The position numbers and the translations under genes were made by a program. From Notamacropus eugenii (lineage: Eukaryota; Chordata; Mammalia; Diprotodontia; Macropodidae): 64,000 bases of DNA. A model generated the notes under the pieces. The model was not told where the DNA came from. It did not search any database and saw only the letters and a list, made by a program, of their open reading frames with translations. The stretch covers positions 86,423,613 through 86,487,612 of the forward strand of contig NC_092872.1 of assembly GCF_028372415.1 (NCBI RefSeq), in the 5' to 3' direction. Positions 43,800 through 54,114 of this stretch are shown here, in pieces. Numbering within the stretch: the stretch's first letter is position 1; each line of letters begins with the position of its first letter.

Positions 43800-44685
43800 C
43801 TTTAGCCACAGCATAGAAGAGGGAGAAATATAGCCTCAGGGACCTTGGAGTCCTAACTCCATCTCCATCCATTCTTGGCATTGCCCCATGCCCTGGTTAC
43901 AGCCCTTCTTTGCTCCTGGGTGTGCCAGGACATAGAGAAATTATGTTCTCCCGCCCTGAGCTGCAGTTACATTTGGAAAGGAGAGATGAGGAAGAGCAAG
44001 AGCAGGAAAATTTAATAACATCTATTTTTTGATTTCATAAAATATTCCTTGAACAAGATTTGTATTTTATTCATGAGATTTAAAAATTGAGTTGAACAAC
44101 GAAGCCGTGGGAAGCCGCGTGATGGCTAGAAGGCTCCTCAAAATTCAGCGAAAGCAGGTAGAAAATAGCCTATTGTGTTCAGAATAGAGTAAGCTTGTCT
44201 GGAGCATGAGGTTTTTTTTTTTTTTGCCCTATTCCTCAATCTGCCCTTTGCTAAATGGCACAGCTCAGTGAGATGGCATTCCTGCAGGCAACAGGCAGCC
44301 CTTAACTACAGTATCTGGTCCTCTGAGTCCTCTTGGGCTTATTTGCAAAGGGTAAAATAGGGTAAATGTGATATTTAGGCTCCGGTTCCCATTAAAACCA
44401 AACAAATGAGCAGATCTGGATGTCTCCCTGTAACTACTGCACAACGCACACAGGGCTCCTTACAGTCAGCCAGCGGAAGGTCCCGAGAGATGCTGCAAAA
44501 CTCGGCTATTAACCTGGCTCTGAGCTGGCGGGGAGCAGCAACCATTTCTGACAAGGATGTGGATTCTTCTTCCTGTGACTATCAGGGTGGGAGCATCGAG
44601 GGAGACCAGCAACTGCTGCAGGAGGGAATCGAAGGCCCATTTCATGGCCTGCTTCATTTTTTGTCTCCAAGGCTCTTCTGATCTT
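43800..44685. promoter_or_regulatory. Repeat-free island
   Basis: Nearly 900 bp without a transposon apart from a T run at 44212-44224. CpGs are scattered (CGAAGCCGTGGGAAGCCGCG at 44100-44119). TTAACCTGGC and ATTTATTCATGAGATTTAAA-like AT motifs occur. Possible conserved non-coding DNA, with no protein-like frame. Confidence 0.3.
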
Positions 44686-44689
44686 TGAA

Positions 44690-44826
44690 AGACAGACAGA
44701 CAGAAAGATAGAAACAGAGACAGCAAAAAATAGGAGAGACAGACAGACAGAGACAGAGACAGAGAGATAGAGAGACAGAGACAGAGAGAGACAGAGAGAG
44801 ACAGAGACAGAGACAGATAGAAAGAC

Positions 44827-44861
<35 letters not shown>

Positions 44862-44862
44862 T
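44690..44862 (+). repeat. (GACA)n/(GAGACA)n/(GA)n tract
   Basis: Purine-rich array that starts with GACAGACA units, passes through AGAGACAGAG units and ends in a pure GA run at 44828-44860. Confidence 0.97.
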
Positions 44863-45057
44863 TAGTAACTGGAAAACGCTGTTTGAGTTAGAAGTCAAAG
44901 GGACTCTAAAAAACACCTCCCAGTCTCGTCACCACAACACAGACACTTCAATCTACCAGGTTGGGGTTGATGGGAAATGGAAAAAGTGATTAATAATGGG
45001 GCCTGGTGGAGTCTAACTGAAAAATTGTGAAGAAAGCAACATTTTCTCTAGCCCAAG

Positions 45058-45240
45058 ACTGTGGGGTCTAGTGGAAAGAACACAGGGTTGGGGATCAGAA
45101 AGCTTGGGTTCTAATTCTATCTCTGTCCCCTCACTATCTGCTGCTGAAGGCTACTTACGTTGCTTCCAGGACCTCAGCTTCCTTACCTGTCACAATGATC
45201 ATTGCACCGCCTACGTCACAGGCTGTTATTAAGGAAGATG
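45058..45240 (+). mobile_element. MIR-type CORE-SINE
   Basis: GAAAGCTTGGGTTCTAATTC, a CAGGACCTCAGCTTCCTTAC stretch and a CTGTTATTAAGGAAGATGAT tail. Confidence 0.75.
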
Positions 45241-45389
45241 ATCTGTGTGACCCTGTTCCAGAGTAGGATTGGTGCTTTTCTTGTTGGTGAAGATGAATGT
45301 CCTGCCAAGAGCAGGAGAGCTCTGGTCTTTCTCAGTCCTCTTTGGGTCTCCTGAATCTTCAGCTCTTTGAGCTTCAAGTAGCTTTGAGT

Positions 45390-45703
45390 TAGGGGCAGCT
45401 AGGTGGTGCAGTGGATAGAGCACCAGTGCAGGAGTCAGGAGGACCTGAGTACAAATCTCACCTCAGACACTTGACACTCACTAGCTGTGTGACCTTGGGC
45501 AAGTCACTTAACCCCAGTTGCCTCATCCTGGATCATCTCCAGTCATCCTTATGAATATCTGGTCACTGGATTCAGATGGCCCTAGAGGAGAAGTGAGGCT
45601 GGTGACCTGCACAGCTCTCCTTCACTGAAAACAAAGTCAAGTGCAAGTCATGTCATCATTTCTCTGATGGCATGGTCTTCTTCTCAATGAAGGATGAACA
45701 CAC
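45390..45703 (+). mobile_element. Full-length marsupial CORE-SINE with 10-bp target duplication
   Basis: The best-preserved SINE here. It has GGGGCAGCTAGGTGGTGCAG, a tRNA-like box with GGACCTGAGTACAAATC, the core AGCTGTGTGACCTTGGGCAA, then a tail of CCAGTCATCCTTATGAATAT, TGGTCACTGGATTCAGATGG and CAAGTCATGTCATCATTTCT. AGCTTTGAGT lies exactly at 45380-45389 and 45704-45713. Low divergence and the intact duplication mark it as one of the youngest insertions of the window. Confidence 0.95.
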
Positions 45704-45879
45704 AGCTTTGAGTGTTCCTGACTTTCAGCTTCGAGAAGAAAGATAGAAGGGGCCAACCCCACTTCAGGTTCCTGGAGGAAAAGGCATGACATAGGAGGAG
45801 CTGGCAGTCTCCATCATGTCCCTATCCCCAACTTGCTACACCAGAGACTTCAGATTTCCCCTTGGGTGAAATCTAGGAC

Positions 45880-46027
45880 TCTCTGTCTGTCTGTGTTTCT
45901 GTGTCTCTCCCTCCCTCCTTCCCTCCCTCTCTCTTTTTCTTCCTCTCTCTCTCTCCCTCTCTCCCTCCCTCCCTGCCTCTTTCTCTCTCTCTCTCTCTGT
46001 CTCTCTCTCTGTCTCTGTCTCTCTCTC

Positions 46028-46083
<56 letters not shown>

Positions 46084-46145
46084 TCTGTTTCTTTCTCTGC
46101 ATCTCTGTCTCTGAATCTGTTTGTCTTTCTGTCTCTCTCTCTCTC
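45880..46145 (+). repeat. Long CT/CTGT-rich microsatellite
   Basis: About 265 bp of CT, CTCTGT and CCCT units. All frames stay open for about 100 codons because the unit lacks stops; the repetitive proteins are artefacts. Confidence 0.97.
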
Positions 46146-46149
46146 CCCT

Positions 46150-46490
46150 GTTTTGCTACCAATTTGGGTAACTGGATTTTTTTTGCTATTTGCTACATGT
46201 GTTCTTTGTGGAACTAGTATTATGTGAGAAAGGGGTCAAACCTTAGATATAGAACTTGAGGTTCCCTTTACCCCCACTAATGAAAAAACAATCAGAAGTT
46301 AGATTGAACCTGATCATATACCCTAGGCTAGTCACTTTAAGGGACTAAATACATATAATTCTAACCCAGCACTCCCTTCACTCTGAAGAGAGCAGAGTGG
46401 CCCTTGCCCCCAACTTCCTGCTTCCCTCTTCTGGTAGTAATGAAAATCTCCCTTGGAGAAGGATAGGGATGGAAGAGACTGGTTTTATAC
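46150..46490. other. Single-copy DNA
   Basis: Nothing recognised. Confidence 0.4.
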
Positions 46491-46494
46491 ATGC

Positions 46495-46720
46495 TCAGTT
46501 TGAAACTAGGTGGTACAGTGGATAAAGTGGTAGTCCTCAAGTCAAGATGCCTCCTTTTCCTGAGTTCAAAACCAGCCTCAGACACTTACAAGCTGTTTGA
46601 CCCTGGGCATATCACAAAGCTCTCTTTATCTTATTTTCCTCATCTGTGAAAATGAGCTAGAGAAGGAAATGGCAAACTACTCCAGTAGAGTCTGGCATAA
46701 TTGTAAATGATAGGACAGTA
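46495..46720 (+). mobile_element. Marsupial CORE-SINE
   Basis: ACTAGGTGGTACAGTGGATA, CCTGAGTTCAAAACCAGCCT, GACCCTGGGCATATCACAAA, GAAGGAAATGGCAAACTACT and a worn tail. The first GGGCAG is mutated. Confidence 0.85.
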
Positions 46721-46873
46721 ATGAAAGCCTCTCCTAGAGAAAGCTAGGGGTGAAAGAGTCTAGAGATGTCTCCTCTGCCTCCCTTTGAGCTTCACAGCTA
46801 TAGATCTTGCCCCAGGTGAGTCTCTCTATACTGTAGCCTCTTTCCTTATGCCTATAAACTATAAAGCAGTATA

Positions 46874-47148
46874 CTCAGAGTGTCCTAAAAGTCTTCGTGC
46901 AGTTTTAACCCAATAAAACTTAAGATGAGTAATTTTAAAATATTAATTATTTAAGCTATTAATTACCTTAAAAGTACAATGAGGGGGCAGCTAGGTGGCT
47001 CAGTGGATAGATCACTGGAGTCAGGAGGATTTGAGTTCAAATCCAGCCTCAGACACTTACTAGTTGTGTGACTCTCTGTGACTTAACCCTGATTAGGGGA
47101 CTTAACCTCCCCATAAAAAAAGTACACTGAGACTTTTGTAACACTGTG
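46874..47148. mobile_element. Mariner-type non-autonomous element with a SINE inside
   Basis: The left end AGAGTGTCCTAAAAGTCTTC and the right end (reverse complement ACAGTGTTACAAAAGTCTCA) form inverted ends, with TA on each outer side as required for mariner insertion. The interior at 46925-46965 is an AT-rich near-palindrome. Without the SINE the element is about 130 bp, a MITE moved by a mariner transposase made elsewhere. Confidence 0.75.
46984..47117 (+). mobile_element. CORE-SINE inserted into the mariner element
   Basis: GGGGCAGCTAGGTGGCTCAG, TTTGAGTTCAAATCCAGCCT and CTTACTAGTTGTGTGACTC. The flanks AAAAGTACAATGAG (46970-46983) and AAAAGTACACTGAG (47118-47131) agree at 13 of 14 positions. 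The SINE is 3'-truncated and ends in an A run. Confidence 0.88.
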
Positions 47149-47149
47149 T

Positions 47150-47557
47150 AATTGAGTTAATATGATTATTTCCACTATTATCTGTATATTATTTTTGTTT
47201 TATTTACCCAAAAATGTAAATGACATTTTTTGACAGATCTGTGATTTTATTATTATATGAAGCTCCTAGAAAGAGCAATCTTTCTGTCAAAGCAGATCAG
47301 CACCTGATAGAAAATTTATATATAGTCTCAGAGAGTTACCAGGAGCACTGGTAGATAGTCACTTGCTCAACTTCCTACAGCAAGTATGTGTCTGAAGGTA
47401 GGATCTAAACTCATCTCAGTTCTCTGTTTGTTACCTTTAGAAGCCTCTGTAAGTAAATGATTTATAAAAGTTTCAATTGTGACCTCTCCCAAGAGGATTT
47501 TCATTTCAATAAAAATTAAAGAGGTCATCTGGGGCCGAGATAGGAAGCAACATATGT
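47150..47557. other. Mostly unclassified; MIR fragment near 47270-47415; shared sequence upstream of the LTR
   Basis: GTCACTTGCTCAACTTCCTA near 47360 looks like reverse MIR. The last 40 bases contain CATCTGGGGCCGAG, and a similar TTGGGGCCGAA precedes the other family B LTR at 25058. They may be the remains of retroviral internal sequence. Confidence 0.35.
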
Positions 47558-48055
47558 GTAATGATAATTTAAATGGGAAGATCTTTCCCATTCATTAATA
47601 GTCCCATGTGACCTCAGACATGGAAGTCTGAGTCACATGGGGCCTGTGATGGGAAGACTTTGCTGAATGGGTGGAACAGATGGGATAGAACAGGGAGAGG
47701 TGAAATTAGAGCAGAGATGAGGGGAAATTAGTGAAAGAGCAGTCAAAACTGAAGGATGCAGGCAAACCTGGGCAGCTGTGAGTGAGAGAAGACATTTTGT
47801 TTAAGAGAGCCTGTTTGTGATTTGTTTAAGGGAGCTGGTTTGTGGGAAGCTTAACAGACAGAAGGCTTGGGGCTAGTGTTGCCCTCTGTATTGTTATTGT
47901 GTATAGATGTCTATGATGGATTTGGCATTCTGGTGTCTGAATAAAGGTTTTGGTTCTGTCTTCTATGTGGAGAATCTGTTATATTTCACAATTTGGAATT
48001 GCTCCAGCATATTCATGACCACCATGGGTGCTGTGAACATCACACTGGTGCTACA
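47558..48055 (+). mobile_element. LTR of an endogenous retrovirus, family B, copy 2
   Basis: About 498 bp starting TGTAATGAT and ending CTACA. GAAGATCTTTCCCATTCATT then AATAG, a G-rich middle, GTCTGAATAAAGG (polyadenylation signal at about 47938-47943), CTTCTATGTGGAGAATCTGT and GTGAACATCACACTGG follow the order of copy 1. No retroviral protein frame adjoins. Confidence 0.7.
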
Positions 48056-48214
48056 GTGTCTCAGAAACATCATCCTATCTCCACCACCTTTACTGCTATT
48101 TTTCCTCCAACCCTGATCAGTAATGATACTTCCATTCCAAAGTCTGAAATCATCATCCTGGGAAGCAATTCCCATAGAGATACAGCCTAGCAACTTCTGC
48201 AGATTCTGTAAAAA

Positions 48215-48310
48215 CAAATTGGAGGAGATGGTAAACTACTCTTGTATTTTTGCCAAAGAACATCCCAAAGGGACTGAGGAAGAAACAAATATGACTGAAG
48301 ATGACACAAC
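48215..48310 (+). mobile_element. CORE-SINE tail fragment
   Basis: GGAGATGGTAAACTACTCTT then TTTGCCAAAGAACATCCCAA matches the SINE tail region (GAAATGGCAAACTACTCC, TTTGCCAAGAAAACCCC). Confidence 0.65.
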
Positions 48311-48414
48311 AGTAATGAAAGTCTCTCCTCAAGAAGGAGTAGAAGAACCACATCTGTTGAAGATCTAGAAAAGAAGGTTCTTGTCAGCAAAGTGTTTGGC
48401 ATTCACTGTCAAAT

Positions 48415-48735
48415 CTATCAATCAGTAAACATTTATTCAGTGCCTACTATTTGCCAGGCATTGTTCTAAGCACTAGATCAATATCAGAAATTGATATAAA
48501 TTTTTTTCATTGGAAATGACATTAAAGAGGCATTGTCATCTGTTCTGCTGCTGTGTCCAAAGGACCATAGGACCTTTCCATCTGATTTGTAGCTGATATC
48601 TTCCATACTCTGAATTGCCACCCCCATTGGAATATTATTTTCTTGAATGCAGAGATGGTCATTCTCATTTGTATCCCCAAGAACTTAATAAAGCTTTACT
48701 CATTCATTCATTCTTTCATTCATTCAATTCAAAGG
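48415..48735. mobile_element. Two L2 3' ends in opposite directions
   Basis: A minus-strand terminus with CATTTATTCAGTGCCTACTA and GCATTGTTCTAAGCAC lies at 48415-48500. A plus-strand terminus with GAATGCAGAGATGGTCATTC, GTATCCCCAAGAACTTAATA and TTCATTCATT repeats lies at 48610-48735. Confidence 0.7.
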
Positions 48736-48789
48736 TCTAAATTTCAAATGATACAATTTTAGACTTAGTTTTTAGGTAATACAACCTTT

Positions 48790-49330
48790 GAATATATCAT
48801 CTCCAACAACAAACACTGACAGAGTACCTATAATGTGAAATATATTATGCTAGACCCATGCATCAAGGATGTATAAAATATGGCTCCTGTTCTTAAGGGA
48901 TTTACAATCTAGTTGAGGAGACAGGATAGAAACACATAAAAATATAGCCAGTAATGAAAGCCAGCATTTTTTTTACTTCAGCAAATATTCATTAAGCATT
49001 TACTATGTGCATGAGGCATTATTCTGAGACAGGGAGGGAATACAAAAAAAAAAAAAAAGAAAAGAAAAAGAAAGAATCCCTGTCCTCAAATACTTAATGA
49101 TATAAAATATGAGTGCATGTACATAAATAAAAGGTGATTTGAATAGGGAGAGAGCATTAAAAAATGGAGGTATCAAGGAAGGTTTTACAAATGAAGCATC
49201 CAATTTGAAATTTGAAGAAAGACACTGATTCTGAGAAGCAGATAAGAGGGTGGAATACATTCTGGGCATGGGGAAAGGCTTGTAAAAGGAAATTGCTCCT
49301 GTCTTCAAAATATTAGGAGAAAGTGAGGCA
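48790..49330 (-). mobile_element. L2/CR1-clade LINE 3' ends
   Basis: CACTGACAGAGTACCTATAA and CTCCTGTTCTTAAGGGATTT at 48800-48900, then a second terminus CAAATATTCATTAAGCATTT at 48980. GAGAGCATTAAAAAATGGAG, AAGGAAGGTTTTACAAATGA and GGAATACATTCTGGGCATGG follow. A poly(A) expansion lies at 49044-49060. Confidence 0.7.
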
Positions 49331-49359
49331 GACCTTTAGGATATTGGATGAACCCCTTA

Positions 49360-49440
49360 TGACAGAGGTCTTAACCTTTTTTTGACATAGAGCCCTTTAG
49401 CAGTCTAGTGAAGCCTTCTCAGAAAAGTGTCTTTCAATGC
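49360..49440 (+). mobile_element. hAT family H, end fragment
   Basis: AGAGGTCTTAACCTTTTTTT, GACATAGAGCCCTTTAGCAG and TCTAGTGAAGCCTTCTCAGA. A reverse copy of the same end lies at 51030-51117. Confidence 0.7.
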
Positions 49441-49870
49441 AAAAAAGGAAATTCAGGAAATTATCCAGAATCAAGTAATAACGCTAGGCTGGACCACAGA
49501 GCAAAACCCAGACAAAGAAGATGGGGCATTGAAAGTGATCCAAAAGGAGAGACTGAGGAGTGGTCAGTTGGAAAATCAATGGAAATTGCTGTTATGGAAA
49601 TCTAAGAGAAAATACCAATTCAGAAGGAAAAAATGGTCAACAGTTTCACAAGCTGTAGAATGTTCAAGAATCATGGAGACTGAGAAAAGGCCATGAGATT
49701 TAGCAACTAAAAGTTCATAATTGACCATAAAGAGTCTCCAGTTTCAAGAGAATAGTCTAGTCAAAAGTCTGATTGTAAAAGATTGAGAAGTGCGTGGGTG
49801 TTAGGGAAGTAAAGGGAGGCAATGAGAAGAGATACTTGTTTGTAATTGGTAGTGAAAGAGAAGATGATAG
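49441..49870 (-). mobile_element. CR1/L2-clade LINE, upstream part of the reverse transcriptase
   Basis: Read on the minus strand, 49740-49870 gives FSFT...SLLIASLYFP...HALLNLLQSDF. This resembles the segment of CR1/L2 ORF2 before the catalytic region (pattern SLL, LxxFQSGF). The plus strand shows the known mirror AATGAGAAGAGATACTTGTT. Stops interrupt it. Confidence 0.6.
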
Positions 49871-49874
49871 CATG

Positions 49875-50080
49875 ATGGTTTAGAACTATAAGGGGCTTCC
49901 TCAGTTCAACTGCTGCATTTTCTAGATGAAGAAACTCAAGAACAAAAAGGCTAATTAACTCAACAAAAGTTACACTAGACAGTAAATCGTAAGATTAGGA
50001 TTCAAACCTAGGTCTTCCAAGTGCAAATGCAGCTGCTTTCCCACTGCCTCTTCTTTGCCTCTCCAATGGCGAAACTGAGC
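49875..50080 (-). mobile_element. MIR-type CORE-SINE
   Basis: CATTTTCTAGATGAAGAAAC, AGGATTCAAACCTAGGTCTT and CAGCTGCTTTCCCACTGCCT are reverse MIR. Confidence 0.65.
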
Positions 50081-50084
50081 CTTT

Positions 50085-50860
50085 GGGTTTAACTATAGTT
50101 TCGTTTTGTCTCCAGGTTTCATTCATTTTTAAAATATCCAGATGACTATAAGGCAAATGCCTCAGTGGTATGCACACCCAGTCCCTGAAGAAGCAACACA
50201 TATCTACGCTGGCTAATGTTTGTATGTAGATAGTCTAAAAAGTAGATGATTCTTAGTACCCTCTGCCTTCTTTTCTGCCTCTGTGATTCTCACGGCAGAA
50301 ATGGAAGGGAAGTCACACAAAGCTATTTTTTTTTTTTTTGATTCGTGGGTTTCTGCGTTGGAAAAATTCATCACCAAGTGGTCAGGCCTTTCCTGATGAG
50401 CCTTTCCATACTTGGATAGGCAGGTCATTGGAAGGCAGACACAGTCTGTTACTTAGACCATACAGGAAGTTTCTCTGGAGTGATAGAATGTACCAGAGTT
50501 TATGTTCGCTGGCATGACCTTCAAAAACATAGGATTATCTTCATGGGAAGATACATTGTATTAGTATTTTGTGGACATTCATGTAGTAGATACTCAAATA
50601 GATGGATCTGTGATCTCATTGATGTAGATGTTCTTTCCTACAATGAAGATAAAAATCCACCCATACCTGTCCATCCTGTGCCATATTGTCCACTATTCCA
50701 GGAAATTTAGAATAAAGCAGGATATCTTAAAGGGGGTGGCATAAATCTGTGAATGTCTTAAAAATTGATAATTATTTCCATGTGAATGGTTTCCTTTTTA
50801 ATCCAAATATGGAAAGTGATATATACCCTTCCCCCTCAAAAAAAGGCTGCAACAGCAGGT
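50085..50860. other. Single-copy DNA
   Basis: T run at 50327-50339. GATCTGTGATCTCATTGATG at 50604 also occurs in similar form at 22735, so an unnamed repeat may be present. No gene. Confidence 0.35.
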
Positions 50861-50869
50861 AAATTAGGA

Positions 50870-51005
50870 AAAACAATGGAAAACAATGTTTTAGAAAGAC
50901 AGGGGAAAACGAATAATCCAGGAGGAAGGAGTGGTCAATTGTCAAAAGCTGAAGAATGTTCTAGAAGCATGGAGACTGAGAAAAGACCATTTAGCAACTA
51001 AGCTA
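50870..51005 (-). mobile_element. CR1/L2-clade LINE fragment, second copy of the 49540-49700 region
   Basis: GGAGTGGTCAATTGTCAAAA, GCTGAAGAATGTTCTAGAAG and CATGGAGACTGAGAAAAGAC match 49556-49690, with a deletion. Confidence 0.55.
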
Positions 51006-51029
51006 AAAGATCTTTTTGCCTTTTTTTTT

Positions 51030-51117
51030 TTTTGCACTGAAAGATACTTTTCTGAGAAGGGGTTCATAGGCTTCACTAGACTACTAAAGGGCTCCATGTC
51101 AAAAAACAATTAAGACC
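51030..51117 (-). mobile_element. hAT family H, end fragment
   Basis: TTCTGAGAAGGGGTTCATAG, GCTTCACTAGACTACTAAAG and GGCTCCATGTCAAAAAACAA are the reverse complement of the 49360 end. Confidence 0.7.
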
Positions 51118-51298
51118 TCTGCCAGTATCCTAAGGGTCTGCCTTACTTTCTCCTGATATTTGAAGACAGCGGTGATCCACATGGGGTGTTTACTAGTTAT
51201 TCCCTGCTCTTTCCAGTGACCCAAACACAGGAAAAGTACTTGCATCAGGCTGAAATTATATAATGAAAATCTATGCCAGAGTTAGCACAATAGTGAGG

Positions 51299-51936
51299 TG
51301 TATCAGTAAGCACCCCAACAAATACAGGGAGAGGCTGCTATCACAGGTTCTTAGATCTGCATTTATAAAAGGAAAAGTAACTTTTGAGGGGTCAACAATC
51401 ACTTTAATTACATTCAACATACAGGGACCAACAGACAGGCTTCCAGTTGTCTGACCATTATATACATGTATACATAGTTACCAGAGAAAGAAGCACCAAC
51501 ATCTGGGTTTTCAAAGCCAGGGGGTTCCTTAACAGCTTCTCAGAGTCTCATCTGGCACAGAAAACCTTCTGAAACCTTCTTCCAAAACTAAGCCCCAAGG
51601 CAAAACCTTCCCACAGAGTGTGTGTGTGTGTGTGTGTATTATATATATGTATATATATATATGTATGTATGTGTGTATATATGTATATATACTGAAAAGA
51701 GTACATACATACATATACATATATATATATATGTGTATGTATATACTCTTTTCCAAGCCTGGGGGCATGACCCCTCATGACCCCAGTGCCTCATTACCAA
51801 TCAGCAAAAGGTGTGGGCCTTCATAGAAAACAAGCCTCCCCTAGCCAAGCTTCCCTCAGTAGCCCACACTTGAGGCCTATTAATGGGAGGGGAAGAATTT
51901 TAACTCCCATTATGAGGTCATTAAGAAATTAATACA
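51299..51936 (-). mobile_element. LTR family A, copy 2, with microsatellite inside
   Basis: The ends TGTATC (51299) and AATACA (51931-51936) are a near-inverted repeat. On the plus strand it holds GCATTTATAAAAGGAAAAGT, ATCTGGGTTTTCAAAGCCAG, AACTAAGCCCCAAGGCAAAA, CATTACCAATCAGCAAAAGG and GCCTATTAATGGGAGGGGAA, matching the other two family A copies. The TATA-box region has expanded into a TG/TA array (51617-51747). Confidence 0.8.
51617..51747 (+). repeat. (TG)n(TA)n/(ATGT)n compound microsatellite in the LTR
   Basis: TG units, then TATA/TATG units with an internal single-copy break (CTGAAAAGAGTACATAC). It occupies the place where the copy at 62937 has its TATA box. Confidence 0.95.
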
Positions 51937-51939
51937 TAA

Positions 51940-52340
51940 AGAATCTGAAAAAGGAGAATTTACCAAGATGGTAGGGAAAATATCTTATTCTTGATTTTAA
52001 AAAGAGACAGAATAAAAAAAGGTTCATTACTCACATGGCCACTTGGTGATTACTTGACCATAATAACTCATGAAATAAAGAAAAAGATGACCTATATGGT
52101 TACTCCATCTATATAGATATTTTATGAGAATCACCTACCTGGCATTCTCATTGACACTATTAGTAGGAATTGGGTAGATTTTTATAAATGGTATTCCATA
52201 GTAAACCCCAGTTTTATCATCACTCATAATTTGTTGGAAGATAGAATTCAGAATTCTACTGTGCTTATTATTAGTTTATTTTTAGGTAATAACCACAGTA
52301 TGCAGGCCTTTCCCCTACCACAAAGGTGTTGCTGTGTGGT
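51940..52340. other. Unclassified sequence between two LTR blocks
   Basis: No gene and no repeat that I can name. Confidence 0.35.
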
Positions 52341-52342
52341 TT

Positions 52343-52982
52343 TGTCGAGTTTTAGGGGTGCTGGGATCCTGAAATAGCAACATGTAGGTCCTGCTTCAAA
52401 CCCAAGCTTTCTTTCAACCAAAGACAAGATTTATTAGACCACCCATACAAGATGTGCATGATTCTAAAAATCTGCCATATTGGCCAGACTCTTAAGGAAT
52501 CTAAGCACTGGCTAGACTCTTAACAAATCTGACCCTTGGCTAGACTCTTAAATAATCTGAGCATTTGTGACTCTTGTATTAACAAGTGGACCAGAATGAA
52601 TCTGAGCCCCTTAATGGAGGCCAAGATGGATCTTATATACAGAAAGATTGTGGGAAGGATCTAGGGGTGGCCAAATAGTCTGGAGTTCCTGGGAGTTAAA
52701 GGGGAAGGTCCAGGAATGCCGGGGACCTGGACCATGTGGTCAAGGGATACTGGGGTCTAGATAGAATCAAGGGTGGGAAGTAGCTGGGGGTGATCCAGAA
52801 GTAGCAGAGAATGGAGAGCTGGGAACAGAGAATTGAGAGATTGGGCAGAGGTCACAATGAAAGACCAGTTGAGAGGATTACTAGAATAGGTAGATGCCTC
52901 AGGAGAAAGCCAAAGACTTGACTAGGTAGGAAAGTTCTAGAAGAGTTCTAGAGTCTGTATCCTGTTGTTCCCCCCTCAAACA
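52343..52982 (-). mobile_element. LTR of an endogenous retrovirus, family C
   Basis: About 640 bp. On the minus strand it starts TGTTTGAG and ends CTCGACA, imperfect inverted ends. A TATATAA box lies at 52632-52639 and AATAAA (TTTATT on the plus strand) at 52430-52435, about 200 bp downstream in the sense direction, defining U3, R and U5. A G-rich run just inside the 5' end (GAGGGGGGAA) could be a polypurine tract. No target duplication or retroviral protein frame was found. Confidence 0.65.
52482..52565 (-). repeat. Three 28-bp tandem repeats inside the LTR
   Basis: Units at 52482-52509, 52510-52537 and 52538-52565 share GGCYAGACTCTTAA and AATCT. They lie between the TATA box and the polyadenylation signal, thus in the transcribed R part. 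A partial fourth unit (GTGACTCTTGTA) follows. Confidence 0.9.
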
Positions 52983-52984
52983 AA

Positions 52985-54110
52985 TGGGACCCAAATTCTT
53001 TTGGGGTAAGGTGCGAAGGTCTTACCTTAGACCCATACTCCGTCAACTTGAAGGGAGGAAGAAGAGACATTTCTAGCCTCTTCTCCCCCACCCCACCTTC
53101 CTACCTTACCCTTCTCCAAGGGAGTCTTTCATTTCTTCCAGGTAGGAAAGTAGAAAATTGCAGCCAGAGGCCACCACTCTGCTTTTCTTGGAGAGAGAGG
53201 AGGTCCCAAGCTAGAATCATATCTCTCTGCTCCCTGACTTTTTCAGTTTAAATATAATTCTGATCAATGTTTATTGCTGAGGGAAACAGGATCTCAACCT
53301 TTACATCCAAGGTCTGACTCTCTTCCCACAAAATACATGTAGTTCTACAATGAACACATATAACATTTATCATTTGTCAAAGAAACATTTATTCAAATTA
53401 GTAACAAAACAGAACTCAAAGAAAGTCTACATAGGAGAATATAACCAAACAATCTAGAGTGAAGGAGTTCTCTCTTTGGGAGTAAGGTAATTCAGCTTAA
53501 CCAAGAGGGAATCCCAGATCTCACCCAAGGGAAAGTTCTCTGGAATGCCTAGTGTAGCAAGCTAAAGATAGAGACATGATAGACTGTCAGCTTCTCTCAT
53601 GTCTTCCCAGAACCTTTTCCTTCAGCAACCTGAAATGGAGTTAGACTCTTCCATTTTCCCTCTGGAAGCTGGTAGCCAGAAGTACCCAGGGTCTGAGCTT
53701 GAAGAGGACTGAAAGATCATCTCAAAAAGAACTCCTCTGGCTCCTGGTTTCTCACCAATTCATCCCTGCCCCTTGCAAAGCAGGGCACTCATTTCTACCA
53801 ATAAAAATAGAATACCATACTATGGCATGGGGCTGGAGTTACATTTAAAATTAGATTCACTAGAGCAAAATACTGCTTTAGAGGCACTCTTACAATAAGG
53901 TTTCTCCAGCCGTACATCACAATTATCTAAGATTATATGAAAGATATAACAACAACAATAACATTGTTTGACTGCCCTTTCATTATTAATATCAAGTAAA
54001 CCATAAAACAAAAAGACATAGGATCACCAAAGGTGTTTGAAATTATGATGGAATTCAGATAGAGTATAATCTGAAGAGGGATTCAGTATGAATGCTGAGG
54101 TCCTAAAGGT
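52985..54110. other. Unclassified, possibly single-copy
   Basis: No recognised repeat or gene. If family C is a 3' LTR, part of 52985-53300 could be retroviral internal sequence, but I see no protein match. Confidence 0.3.
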
Positions 54111-54114
54111 ACTT

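Noticed and set aside
44509..44916. 135-codon minus-strand frame with Ser-Leu-Ser-Val repeats
   Set aside because: Translation of the GACA/GA array; all frames are open because the unit has no stop.
45833..46227. Overlapping frames of 93-108 codons on both strands
   Set aside because: Product of the CT/CTGT array; no non-repetitive protein content.
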